Shown here: one piece after another, positions 35,170-45,527 of the stretch | Numbering within the stretch: position 1 is the first letter of the stretch | How the letters are laid out: the number at the start of each line of letters is the position of its first letter | Position numbers and translations under genes: made by a program | The notes under the pieces: model-generated | The model's database searches: none | What the model was told of the DNA's origin: nothing | Seen by the model: only the letters and a program-made list of their open reading frames with translations | Source of the DNA: Liquidambar formosana | Taxonomy: Eukaryota; Streptophyta; Magnoliopsida; Saxifragales; Altingiaceae | DNA: 64,000 nucleotides | Direction: 5' to 3' | Assembly: GCA_039720395.1 (NCBI GenBank) | Contig: CM077833.1 | Span: forward strand, 3,990,797 to 4,054,796

Positions 35170-35640
35170 TAACACTATGCCATCAAGGCTATCTCAAAAT
35201 ATGAGAAAGATACATCCTTCTCATATTCAAATCATCAAGGTTATCATTCAAATAGCACGGGAAAGATCACGTCTTTCAAACCATCAAGGTTATCATTCGG
35301 ATGTCAAGGTAATCACATAACATGAGAAAGATCACGTCTTTCTCTTGCTCAAATCATTAAGGTAAACACATACCACGGGAAAGATTGCATCTTTCGAACT
35401 ATCAAGGTAAACATGTGACATGAGAAAGATCGCATCCTTCTCATATCAAACTCTCAAGGTGAACACATAGCATGAGAAAGATCGCATCCTTCTCATAATC
35501 AAACCATCAAGGTAAACACAAATCATGGGAAAGATTGCATCTTTCAAGTCATCAAGGTAAGCATGCAACATGAGAAAGATTGCATCTTTCTCTCACTAAG
35601 TCATCAAGACAAAGGTAAGCTTCTACTTACCAACACTCAA
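35170..35640. repeat. Second tandem array of element 4, about 45-55 bp units
   Basis: Irregular units built on ATCAAGGTAAACACA and GAAAGATTGCATCTTTC; arms GAAAGAT/ATCTTTC, extended to GAGAAAGAT/ATCTTTCTC near 35571-35591. Confidence 0.8.
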
Positions 35641-36413
35641 CAAATTCACCAAGTCATCTCACATGGAGGCTATTCATGCCTCAACTCAAACATCAACTCA
35701 TATGGGAGACACATTCTCCTCATGAAAGCAATCAATCAAATGCATATAGGGAAGGTATTTTTATCCCAAATGACAACGAATCATAGTGACATAGGAGGGA
35801 ATTCATCCCTAACGATCAAAAGTCATATGCATAGAGAGGGTTGTTCAACCCTACTAGCATGCCATGCCTGCACAAGGGCCACCAATGCAATCTATTTCAA
35901 AACCATTTCATGTCAAACAAAGTCAAGATATTCACTCATTTTTCAACTCAAAACAAGCTTGAGAATTCATCTCAAAGAAGGTTCAAAAGCGCGAATAGGC
36001 GAGCAAAGGCCAAATGAGCGCAACGGAGCGAGCAAGGGAGGCTGACCACCTGGCCGCAGGTGGCTTGCCGCCCAAGCCCAGGCGGCTTGCCGCCCCATGC
36101 TGGGCGGTTACCCGAGGCTAGGGTCCTTAAAATTCTGGGTTTTTAAACCCTTGACCCCCATTTAATGCACACACACACCCAATTTTGAAAATAGAGAGTT
36201 TCTCTCTCTAGAACCTCATTCCATCTTCTCCCAACACTCACACACACATCCTCATTCAAAGTTTCACTTTCAATTCAAGTTGTGTGCATGAAATAGCATC
36301 AAGAACAAGTCATTCAACAACAAAAACAAGCATCAATCATCAAGTTGCGATATCAAATTCATCATCTTTCTTATCAAACCCATTTTTCTCACATACAAAC
36401 TTAACCACCAACA
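35641..36413. other. Region between satellite and antisense PMD gene of element 4
   Basis: No gene recognised. A + ORF overlapping the array end (to 36045) looks like satellite read-through. A GC-rich palindrome related to those in LTRs B and 4 lies at about 36050-36115 (CTGACCACC...GGCGGTTACCCGAGG with two GGCTTGCCGCC). This region would hold the promoter of the PMD gene; I see no clear TATA box. Confidence 0.5.
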
Positions 36414-38525
36414 ATGGCTTCTAGCAATGATTCCAACATCAAGTATCCGTATTATGTGATCAAGAATACATACAAGGCACCAATCTATGATGAATCCCAA
36501 GACAAGGTGTTGCTTGAACCCAAGAAGCATCTCTCATACCTCCATTCCCAACATGAGGTTAGTTCTTCCCAACTTAAAATGTTTATCTTGAAATCTTGAT
36601 TTCTATTGGATAAAATGCATTCCCATGATCTTCTTTTGATTGTTTCTATCATTGTTAAGCCAATTTCATTGATTTGGCAAGGATTGAATGTGTAAAAAGC
36701 TTGTTTCCCAATGCTTGAGAAAAGATGCCCACCAAGTGTTTGATAAAATGCCAAAGAGACAAAAACATGTTCAATTCTTGAAAAATCAATTGGTTTGCAT
36801 TGTAGTACAAAGTCAAATGGTCTTGGCAAGGATTTGGTATACAAAATCTTTCATTTCAATGCTTGAAAACAAGTTACACACCAAGTGTTCGATAAAATGC
36901 CCGAAAGGCAAAACCATGTTCAATCCTTACAAAATCAATGAATTTGAATACACAAAGTCATGGGCATTCATTCCTAATTAATTTCATGAATCAAAACCCA
37001 TATTTTAAAACTTTTGGAAAACCATTTGAAATCAATTACCAATGTATGCCCAATATCTCTATGTTTTCAATGCTAACTCAATACACAATCTTTTGACATA
37101 GCCCGACTTCCAAAGTCTCCGTACAAGGACATCAATAAAGGGGCTCATCTCATGGTGGAGACACATGGAACATGCCCAACCACGTGCTCACAAGATAGTA
37201 AAGAAGGTGGGTTTTGGGCAAGCATTATTTGCCTTGACAGAGCTATGGTGGGACACCACCAACACTTTCCATTTTAGCTTCGGGGAGATGACCATGACCC
37301 CTAAGGACTTCACCATGATAACTGGGTTGAGCTTGAAAGGCAAGCATTTGGAATACTATGAACAAGCCAACATGGATCAGAACTACATAGTAGCTCTACT
37401 CGGGGTTGAAGCGGAATTAAGCCCAAAGGGCGTACGCCGTACTTGGCTCTACAACACCTTTGCCATTGTGGAAGAGAGTGAGGGGACGGATCCCCAATAC
37501 ATTGTGAGAGCTTTCTTGCTCTACATGATTTCATGCACCTTCTTTGCGGGCACCAATGACATGGCTCGACTAGAATTGCTAGCTAGCATGGAGGATGTGA
37601 ACAAAATTGGGAGATACAACTAGGGTGGGGCTGCTTTTGCAACCATGTATCACTCCATGACTGACATGTCCCGAGGAGTTGCAAAGAACTTTGGGGGACT
37701 TCCTTTCGTTTGGGAGGTAACAAAGAACATTTAATTCTCTATTATTTCCCGAAACATAATACATACATGATTTCTTCTATTTCTTTGGTTTTCCCCAGAT
37801 ATGGTACTACGAGTACCTGAACATGTGTCGCCCAACTCTTGCTAGTGATGCCATGTCATGGCCCATCCTTCAGAATTACGCTCCATCTTGCTTGGCTACA
37901 AGAGCCTCCAATCGACATGATTATGCCCATGCAAGGGCATATCTTACCAGCTTGACTGCTGATATGGTAAAATCTTTCTTTCTCTTTATCTTTTTATCTT
38001 TTTTCTCATTTCTCATTTTAAACTCAACAGGTGGAATGGGATCCGTGGAGGCTGTGGGAGCATAGGCTTCCCGAGAAGTACTCCTCTTGTTTGGAGTTGA
38101 CAAGCAAAAGGGTCCTCTTTGAAGGCCCCACAGGTAGATGCTGGTATCTTGGGGAGCGAGTCCTGAGACAAGTCCATGGAAATATGAATGCAGCTGTGAC
38201 ACCTTCCATGCCACCCAAGAACATGAGGCATACTAGCCACCTAGTGGGGGATGAACTAGAAGAAGCTCTGAGGGGTTGGGATGTTGAGGGATTCACCTCC
38301 CCTCGCATAGAATACACTGCCTTCTGTCGACAATATCTGATGAATCCTAGGGTCACTGGTCTCCCACCTCAAGGGGTGAGCTCCACAAACTCTTAAACCC
38401 TTTTTTAAGATCATAAGAAAGACTCCACTTGACAAGCATTTGAATTTCAGGGCCGACGGGCAAGGGGACACAGCTCCACAGTTGGATCTGCTACCGGGAT
38501 GACTTACAATGACGAGGATGATGAC
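36414..38525 (+). pseudogene. Multi-exon plant mobile domain (PMD) gene, antisense in element 4, interrupted by element 3
   Basis: Five exons in phase with GT-AG introns: 36414-36557, 37102-37716, 37799-37966, 38031-38375 and 38451-38525. Exon 1 starts MASSNDSNIKYPYYVIKN. Exon 2 holds the mobile domain (IVKKVGFGQALFALTELWWD, TFHFSFGEMTMTPKDFTMI, TGLSLKGKHL). It carries one nonsense codon: TAG at 37621-37623 where the family has Trp (YNWGGAA). Exons 3-5 continue with IWYYEYLNMCRP, VEWDPWRLWEHRLPEKY and GRRARGHSS, ending in the acidic NDEDDD. There LTR C of element 3 begins (38526), so the 3' end is missing. PMD proteins are linked to silencing and to transposons; the function of transposon-borne copies is unknown. 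The position between 3' repeats and pol, in antisense, matches the extra ORFs known in Tat elements. Confidence 0.85.
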
Positions 38526-41315
38526 TGTGAACCCCGGAAATTGGGCCCACGAGGGATTGAAAAGAAAGTGGGTTTGAAAAAGAAAAAGGAAAGGAGTCGC
38601 CACCTTATTTTTTAAAGGAAACAAGGAAAACCCTAAAAATAGTTTGTTTTAGGAAAACAATTTGAATGACTCCATAAAAAAGGAAAGGCAAAAACCAATC
38701 TTTTGAAAACCAAAGAAATCGGGGATTCGGAGGCTAAGTTATGACATGGGAAGGTTCTAGGCAAAGCCTATAGGCACCCATGTCACCCTTTCGGTCTCTC
38801 AGTTCATTTGGGCTAAATTAAAGTCTTTCCATACAAAAATCAGCAAGTATATCATCACAAGAATTGCATGCATATCATATATTTCATTCATCCATCCATG
38901 CATAATAAGCAAATAAAAACAGAAAATAAAAAGAAGAAAAGAAAACATAAATAAACCTAGGATGCTTGGATCCTAGAACGGACTTGAGCCTCACGAAGAG
39001 CGCCTACGTACCATGCAACGAAATACATGGATCAAAGTCCACGTAGTTCGATTAGAATTAGGGTTAAGACCTAATATAAACCTATGGTTAAAACCCTAGG
39101 TTTCCTTATTTGATCAAAAGAGTTGAATTTGATAGAAAGTTTGATTTTAGGAAAGAAATCCACAAAATGGAAACTTTAATAAAAACCAGAATTTTGTTGG
39201 TTAAGGAAACCTCTAATTAAACCATAGGATCATATTAAAAATTAACCCTAAATAGGGAGAAGAGAATGAGTTAAGAAGAAAGGTGAATTGGGGCACCTTC
39301 ACACCCACTTACCTGAGCGCAATTAGCTCCAAGCATTTAGCCATTTCAGACATAAGCAGCCCTATTTGCCATGGGACAAATACCACACCTATTTGCACCC
39401 TTACAAGTGCTCAAAACCATGCAAAAACACTAACATGCAAATCTGGACAGAATAGTATTATGACCTAAAATCATCCACTAAGCATGCCAATAGCAAAAAC
39501 AGCGAACAATAATAAGTCCTAACATATTCCTAGAACCATATCATGCATAAAAACCCTAAAACATACTAACATGCATGCAAAACTATCATGTTTACTCCAT
39601 ATGAAAAACATATACAGCAAACACGAAGAAAAACCAAATAAAAAAGTCTACTTTATCATGCTATATGAAAACAAACACGAAACAATGACTCTAAAACCCT
39701 AAACTCACAAATATGCTTAAAAACATACAAAACATACTTTAATCATGCTAAAACCAAACTAAACAGAAATTAAATCATGCATATTAACTAACTAAAGCAA
39801 TATAACATGATGAAAATCCTAACTCTAACATGCAATGACACTAATCCTAGCACAAGGACAAACAGGAGCACAAGAATCACAACTATGCATTAAAAACCTA
39901 AAGGACAGCCCTAAAGCATGCTAAACAGTAGATAAAAAATAGATATTCCATGTATATTAACTAGCTAGAGTGTTAATACACGATAAAAAAGTTACCTTTA
40001 ACATGCAATAGGCCTAACCCATATGAAAACCTAGTTTAAGCTTGAATAGAAAAGGAGAATACCTTAGGAAGGGCCTTCCTTGCTGCTGTATGCAATTGTT
40101 CGTGGCTCCTCAGGTCTTTAGAGTGAATCAAACCAACACGAATCCTCCTCTTTGTCAAAGTGGTATCACAGCAAGGAGATCAAAACTCACTCAACTTTGA
40201 AAAGAAATAGAAAACAAAAAGAGAACAAGAGAAAAGAAAAAGTGATTCTCGTCACTTTGCAGCAGCAGCAATTTCAATCGCGTTTTTGGGTATGAAAACG
40301 TTGGATTTGGACAAAGCTTGTGAAATACAAAGTTGTATAGAATTGAATTATCTTTCTAACAAGACCAATTTCATCAAATTCTGACTTTGGATGAAAAAGT
40401 TATGATTAAAATACGACTGCTGGTTTTCAGAAAATCTGCTGCTGAATTATGACGAATTTCACTCCCTCCAAACCCTCTTCTCTCCCCCTTGTTTAAAGAC
40501 ATTAAGAGAGTATTTATAGCTGAAATCTGGAGTTTCCCTTTCCTTCCTGGACTAGGTTTCCTTGGAGAATAATCAAAAGGTATTTTATAATGATAAAAGA
40601 CTTCTAATCTGAATAGGAAAAGGAAATTGTCTTTTATAAAAATTGGGAGACTGACCGCTAACACGCATGCACATGTATCGTATGTGCGTACACACACTCA
40701 TCACATACGTACACGTGTTAGTGTCATGATAAAAATGGCTAATTTAATAAAATAATTTTCTTTTCATTTTAACCAAAAATCTCATGCTGTGATTCGCACT
40801 AATTCTTCAAGGATAATCCGTAAATAACCACACTAAACTCATCATCAGGGCCACGGGACTTAAGATGAACTTCATGAAACACTTTTGAGGGTAAAATGAT
40901 GACTAATGAAAGTCAATTTGAAAAGATTTGGTTGGTAATTGTGAGTCAATTAGAGCTAACCCAAGGAAGGGTCAATTAACCAACTTGAACTACATCGAGC
41001 CATTTTAATCCCGAGCCATTGACTTACCAAATTGAACCTAGAAATACCTCTTATGCATCCATATGAACTCCAATTGACAATTTGGAGATCATTCCAAGGT
41101 CAAATGAAAAGTTTGGGACTTAAAAGACGATTATGCCCCTCAAGTCACAAAAGCTCTTATTATCCCTCAAGATCAACTCCAATTTGAACCAAAATTCATA
41201 TCCATTGTCCTTGTGACTCTAGAAAACTAATGCAAGTGACTAGACTCAAAAACAAAACAAAAACATGCATGAAATGATGAGCCCTAGTAAGGTGGTGCAA
41301 AAATGGGGTGTGACA
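38526..41315 (-). mobile_element. LTR C, 3' LTR of element 3
   Basis: 2790 bp, minus strand, TGTCACACCCC (41315) to GGGTTCACA (38526), almost a copy of LTR A. TATAAATA at 40511-40518 and GGTGGCGACTCC at 38593-38604. The polypurine tract lies on its right, so it is a 3' LTR. The left flank ATGAC (38521-38525) is the expected target duplication inside the PMD exon; its partner is not visible because the other end of element 3 is lost. Confidence 0.9.
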
Positions 41316-41332
41316 GAAGCCCCTCATTGGCG
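41316..41332 (-). promoter_or_regulatory. Polypurine tract of element 3
   Basis: Minus strand CGCCAATGAGGGGCTTC just before TGTCACACCCC. Confidence 0.75.
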
Positions 41333-41454
41333 AACAAGTTACACTTGTGAACCAATGATAAAGAACAACCCATTTTTGGCCAAAAAGCCTGGAGAAATCA
41401 CACACTGTAACCAAACAATGATGGGAGGTTGAAAACCTGAGACTGAAATAAGGA

Positions 41455-43420
41455 AGTGTACTCAAGTCATGAGTATGCTTAAACCACTGGGGGTTAATGA
41501 TTGTCAAGAGAAGCATATTCAAGCCACTACGAATGAACATACTTTTGAAACGGAGAAATATATTCTAGTCACGAATATATTTAACCAAGTGATGAGAATG
41601 AGATCTGAAAAGCACATTCAAGTGATGAACATACCTTTGGAATGGAGAAATATATCCAAGCGATGGATATACTTAACCAAGTAAGTGACAAAATATCTGA
41701 GAAGTATACTCAAGTGATGAGTATACCATTGAAATGGAGAAATATATTCAGGTCACGAATATATTTAACCAAGTAATCTGAGAATGAAATCTGAGAAGTA
41801 TACTCAAGTGGTGAGGATACTTAATGATTGAGAAAGACTGAGAAGTACGTTCAAGTGATGAACATACTTTTGAAAAATGAGAAATATATTCAGGTCACGA
41901 ATATATTTAACTAAGTAAGATAGAGAATGAACTGAGAAGTATACTCAAGTGATGAGTATACCATTGAAATGGAGAAATATATTCAAGTGATGAATATATT
42001 TAACCAAGTAATAATCTGAGAAGTATGTTCAAGTGATGAACATACCATTGAAATGGAGAAATATACCCAAGCGATGGATATACTTAACCAAGTAGGATAA
42101 GAATAATCTGAGAGGTGTATTCAAGTGATGAGTGTACTTTTGAAATGGAGAAATATATTCAGGTCACGAACATATTTACCCAAGTGATGAAAAAGATGCT
42201 GAGAAATATACCCAAGTGATGAGTATACTTAATGATTGAAAAAGACTGAGAAGTACGTTCAAGTGATGAACATACTTTTGAAATGGAGAAATGTATCCAA
42301 GTGATGGATATATTTAACCAAGTAAGCTGAGAAGTACACTCAAGTGATGAGCATACCATTGAAATGGAGAAATATATCCAAACGACGGATATATTTAACC
42401 AAGTAAGATAAGAATAATCTGAGAAGTGTACTCAAGTGATGAGTACACCATTGAAATGGAGAAATATATTCTAGTCACGAATATACTTAACCAAGTAAGT
42501 GACAAGTATGTTTAAGTGATAAACATACCATTGAAATAGAGAAATATATCCAAGCGATGGATATACTTAAGCAAGTAAGATAGAGAATAATCTGAGAAGT
42601 GTACTCAAGTGATGAGTACACCATTGAAGTGACAAATATTCTGAGAAGTATGCTCAAATGATGAACACACCATTGAAATGGAGAAATATATCCAAGTGAT
42701 GGATATATTTAACCAAGTAAGTGGCAAAATATCTGAGAAGTATACTCAAGTGATGAGTATCCCATTGAAATGGAAAAAATATACCCAAGTGGTGGATATA
42801 CTTAACCAAGTAAGTGACAAATGATCTGAGAAGTATGTTCAAGTGATGAACATACCATTGAAATGGGAAAAAAAAAAAAAAAAAAAATACCCAAGTGGTG
42901 GATATACTTAACCAAGTAAGTGACAAATGATCTGAGAAGTATGTTCAAGTGATGAACATACCATTGAAATGGAGAAATATATTCAAGTGATGAATATACT
43001 TAACCAAGTAAGTGACGAAATATCTGAGAAGTATACTCGAGTGATGAGTATACCATTGAAATGGAGAAATATATTCAAGTGATGAATATATTTAACCAAG
43101 TAAGTGATAATGAGGATCTGAAACTAGGAAGCATATTCAATGGGTGAACATGCTTTTGAAATGGAAGAATATATTAAAGTGATGAATATATTCAACTAAG
43201 TATGATAGAGAATGAGAATTTGAAACTGAGAAGCATATTCAAAGGGTGAATACACTTTTGAAATGGAAGAATATATTCAAGTGATGAATATATTCAACCA
43301 AGTAGGGTAGAGAATGAGGATTTGAAACTGAGAAGCATATTCAAAGGGTGAATACACTTTTGAAATGGAAGAACACATTCAAGTGATGAATATATTCAAC
43401 CAAGTAGGATGAAAAATCAA
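41455..43420. repeat. Satellite of hairpin-forming units in the 3' region of element 3
   Basis: About 2 kb of units, each pairing GAGAAGTATACTCAAGTGATG-type and AAATATATTCAAGTGATGA-type segments joined by TTAACCAAGTAAGTGA and CATTGAAATGGAG. Every segment is an inverted repeat around AGTGA (or AGGTCAC, AGCGA). Perfect examples: 41704-41726, 41740-41766, 41975-42001, 42023-42045, 42370-42396, 42426-42448, 42506-42528 and 42684-42710. Arms differ between units but stay complementary. Towards 43400 the units decay. A poly-A run interrupts one unit at about 42869-42887. Confidence 0.92.
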
Positions 43421-43688
43421 GATTTGAAATGAGGATATATGATCAATTTATCAAGATTGAACAGGCATGGTGCAAGAGGAAAGTGACTTAACACATTGTC
43501 ACTTGAGTTGGCATGACACAGGGGAAATATATTCAACCCTTTTGAACATAAAATCAATTCAAGGAATTGATTTCAAGATGGAATTTGATTGATTTTAAGC
43601 TCAAAAAGTGTTGAATATCTCATTTGGAAGGAGGTTTGATCACGCGTCAAGGCGAGACAAAGCGAGGGAGAAAGCCAAAACAAGGTGG

Positions 43689-43746
43689 CTTGGGTGACCA
43701 CCAGGCCTCGAGAGGCTAGCCGCCCAGGCCTGGGTGGTTACCCGAG
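43689..43746. repeat. GC-rich palindromic cassette upstream of the antisense ORF (element 3)
   Basis: CTTGGGTGACCACC (43689-43702) and GGTGGTTACCCGAG (43733-43746), with GGCTAGCCGCC between; related to the cassettes in LTRs B and 4. It lies about 145 bp before the start of the DUF7745-like ORF. Confidence 0.75.
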
Positions 43747-43833
43747 CCCGAAGCGGAAATCCCACTTTGAATAGGAAACTTCCTATTCTGATGGGTTTTT
43801 TCCTATTTGAACTTGGATTTATGACCTTTTCCC

Positions 43834-43840
43834 TATAAAA
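43834..43840 (+). promoter_or_regulatory. TATA box candidate for the antisense ORF
   Basis: TATAAAA, 50 bp before the ATG at 43890. This would give a short 5' UTR. Supported only by sequence and position. Confidence 0.5.
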
Positions 43841-43889
43841 ACACATCCAAGAGGTTCCTAAACCTACTTGTATTCATTCATTAGAAGTT

Positions 43890-45191
43890 ATGGAGGCTCT
43901 AGACAAATTTTTAGGAAGGTTTTTGAGAGTTATGAGTGCTGAAGCAAAATCTGAGTTCAAGTGCTTTGGCTTGGATCCATTGCTCTCCTTGAGGCATGTG
44001 AGGCTTGAAACGAACCTCTTGACTGCTGCTACATATTTTTGGGATCCTCAAGTTCATGTGTTCCGCTTCAACTATGAAGAACTGTGCCCAACCATGGAGG
44101 AATTCTGTGCATTGTATGGAGTTTCAACGGTAGGTCCTTTCATTCTCCCTACTCCTCGCCCAAGCTTTCTTACTTCTTTCTCCAATCTACTTGGGATTCA
44201 CTCACAATATGCCTCTACGTTTGTAAAGGACCATATGGTAGACTTGATGAAATTGGCAACCTCTTTTTTAGCTTGTGATAGTATAGGTATTCTGAATTTT
44301 ACCTTTCCTATTAAGCATGCTCTTGCCTTTTGCCTCATTGGTCGTTTTCTTATTTCCACTGGTACTCCACATGTTCCCATTCAAATCTGTGACTTGATTC
44401 CTCTCCTTGCCAAGGGCCATAACTTGATTCCCATGGTGCTAGCTGAAACCCTGAATGGTTTGGATAAAACTCATGAGGACCCAAAGGTTCCTTTAGGAGG
44501 TAGCCCCATTCTACTGCAGATGTGGTTGCTTGAAAGACTGAATTTCTTGTCACCAGTTGCCATTACACCATACAAGCCCCAGCATTACTGCCTTCGCCGT
44601 ATTGAACTACCTGGGCAATTTTCATTGAGAGATTGGCTAGGTTACTTCCAAACCCTTTCTTGGAGGAGTGTCAAGTGGTTTGTATTTATATGGGGCTGCA
44701 GTGACCAGGTGCTTCTGCGGACTTCTGGATGCGCCATGGTGAGACTCATAGGACTGAGGTCTACTTCCTTCTATTGGCCTTCAAGGGTTCTGCGTCAAAT
44801 GGGCGCCATGCAAACCATACCCACTTCCTTGAAAGGTGACTATCCTGTGGTGCCCGCGGGTCTTTCTGTAGTGACTTGGGCGAAGGACCGATGGCCTAGC
44901 AAGTTGATACTAACCCAAGTTACGAATACTGATGGTCCATATATGATGAGCCCCGAGTATAAGGAATGGTTGAAAAGCAATTTAGGTGAGAGAGAGACTA
45001 CTCGAAGAGAAAGGATTTTTGGACTTATCAAGAACAATGAACTTGGACCTTGCAGAGAAGATATTATGGAAGCAGTGACAGCAGCTTATGAACATGACTT
45101 GAGGAAGAAAAGAAGACATGAAAGAGAGAAGAAGAAAGCTGAGGAGCGAGCTGCAAAGAGGCTCAAGAAAATAGAAGACTCAATAGAATAG
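43890..45191 (+). CDS. DUF7745-like antisense ORF of element 3, intact
   Basis: 433 codons without interruption, starting MEALDKFLGRFLRVM. It resembles the DUF7745-type proteins annotated widely in plant genomes: an N-terminal WDPQVHVFRFNYEELCPTM segment, PTMEEFCALYGVS, a central helical region, LRDWLGYFQTLSWRSVKWF and FYWPSRVLRQMG. The C-terminal 60 residues are highly charged (KKRRHEREKKKAEERAAKR), probably a coiled coil with a nuclear-localisation-like cluster. It is encoded opposite to pol, between integrase and the satellite. This is the position of the antisense extra ORFs reported for Tat-lineage gypsy elements. The biochemical function is unknown. Being open while neighbouring elements are damaged suggests recent activity or selection. 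The family label is from memory of its motifs. Confidence 0.8.
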   Translation: MEALDKFLGRFLRVMSAEAKSEFKCFGLDPLLSLRHVRLETNLLTAATYFWDPQVHVFRFNYEELCPTMEEFCALYGVSTVGPFILPTPRPSFLTSFSNLLGIHSQYASTFVKDHMVDLMKLATSFLACDSIGILNFTFPIKHALAFCLIGRFLISTGTPHVPIQICDLIPLLAKGHNLIPMVLAETLNGLDKTHEDPKVPLGGSPILLQMWLLERLNFLSPVAITPYKPQHYCLRRIELPGQFSLRDWLGYFQTLSWRSVKWFVFIWGCSDQVLLRTSGCAMVRLIGLRSTSFYWPSRVLRQMGAMQTIPTSLKGDYPVVPAGLSVVTWAKDRWPSKLILTQVTNTDGPYMMSPEYKEWLKSNLGERETTRRERIFGLIKNNELGPCREDIMEAVTAAYEHDLRKKRRHEREKKKAEERAAKRLKKIEDSIE

Positions 45192-45527
45192 GATATTTAT
45201 GGCATATTTATAGTTCTTTTTCTTAATACCAATGAATTGCTATGTCAATCAATTTTAGTTTTGAATAAATTGCCAATAATAAATCAAATTTGGGATTTTG
45301 TTGTTTGATTTAGACCGCACCCAAGGTAACTTTGTGGGTTGCCTACGTATCTCTATGATTTTTTCTTCTGTTTTTTTTTTTTTTTTTCTTCTTTCTTCTT
45401 TCTTTTTTTTCTTTTTTTTTCTTTCTTTTTGTTTCTTTTTTTTTTTAATGGAGAATCAGGTCTTACGTAGTTCTCATGCCTTAACTTTTGCCTAGGCCGC
45501 CCTTACGGGTTTTCAACCTAGCAGGCT
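45192..45527. other. Spacer between antisense ORF and pol of element 3
   Basis: The 3' ends of the convergent antisense ORF and pol face each other here. It contains a T-rich tract (45373-45445) and a GGGTTGCCTACGTATCTC / CTTACGTAGTTC pair. No gene. Confidence 0.6.

Noticed and set aside
35563..36045. 160-codon + ORF as a gene
   Set aside because: It starts in the hairpin array and has no domain or composition of a protein; the real antisense gene starts at 36414.
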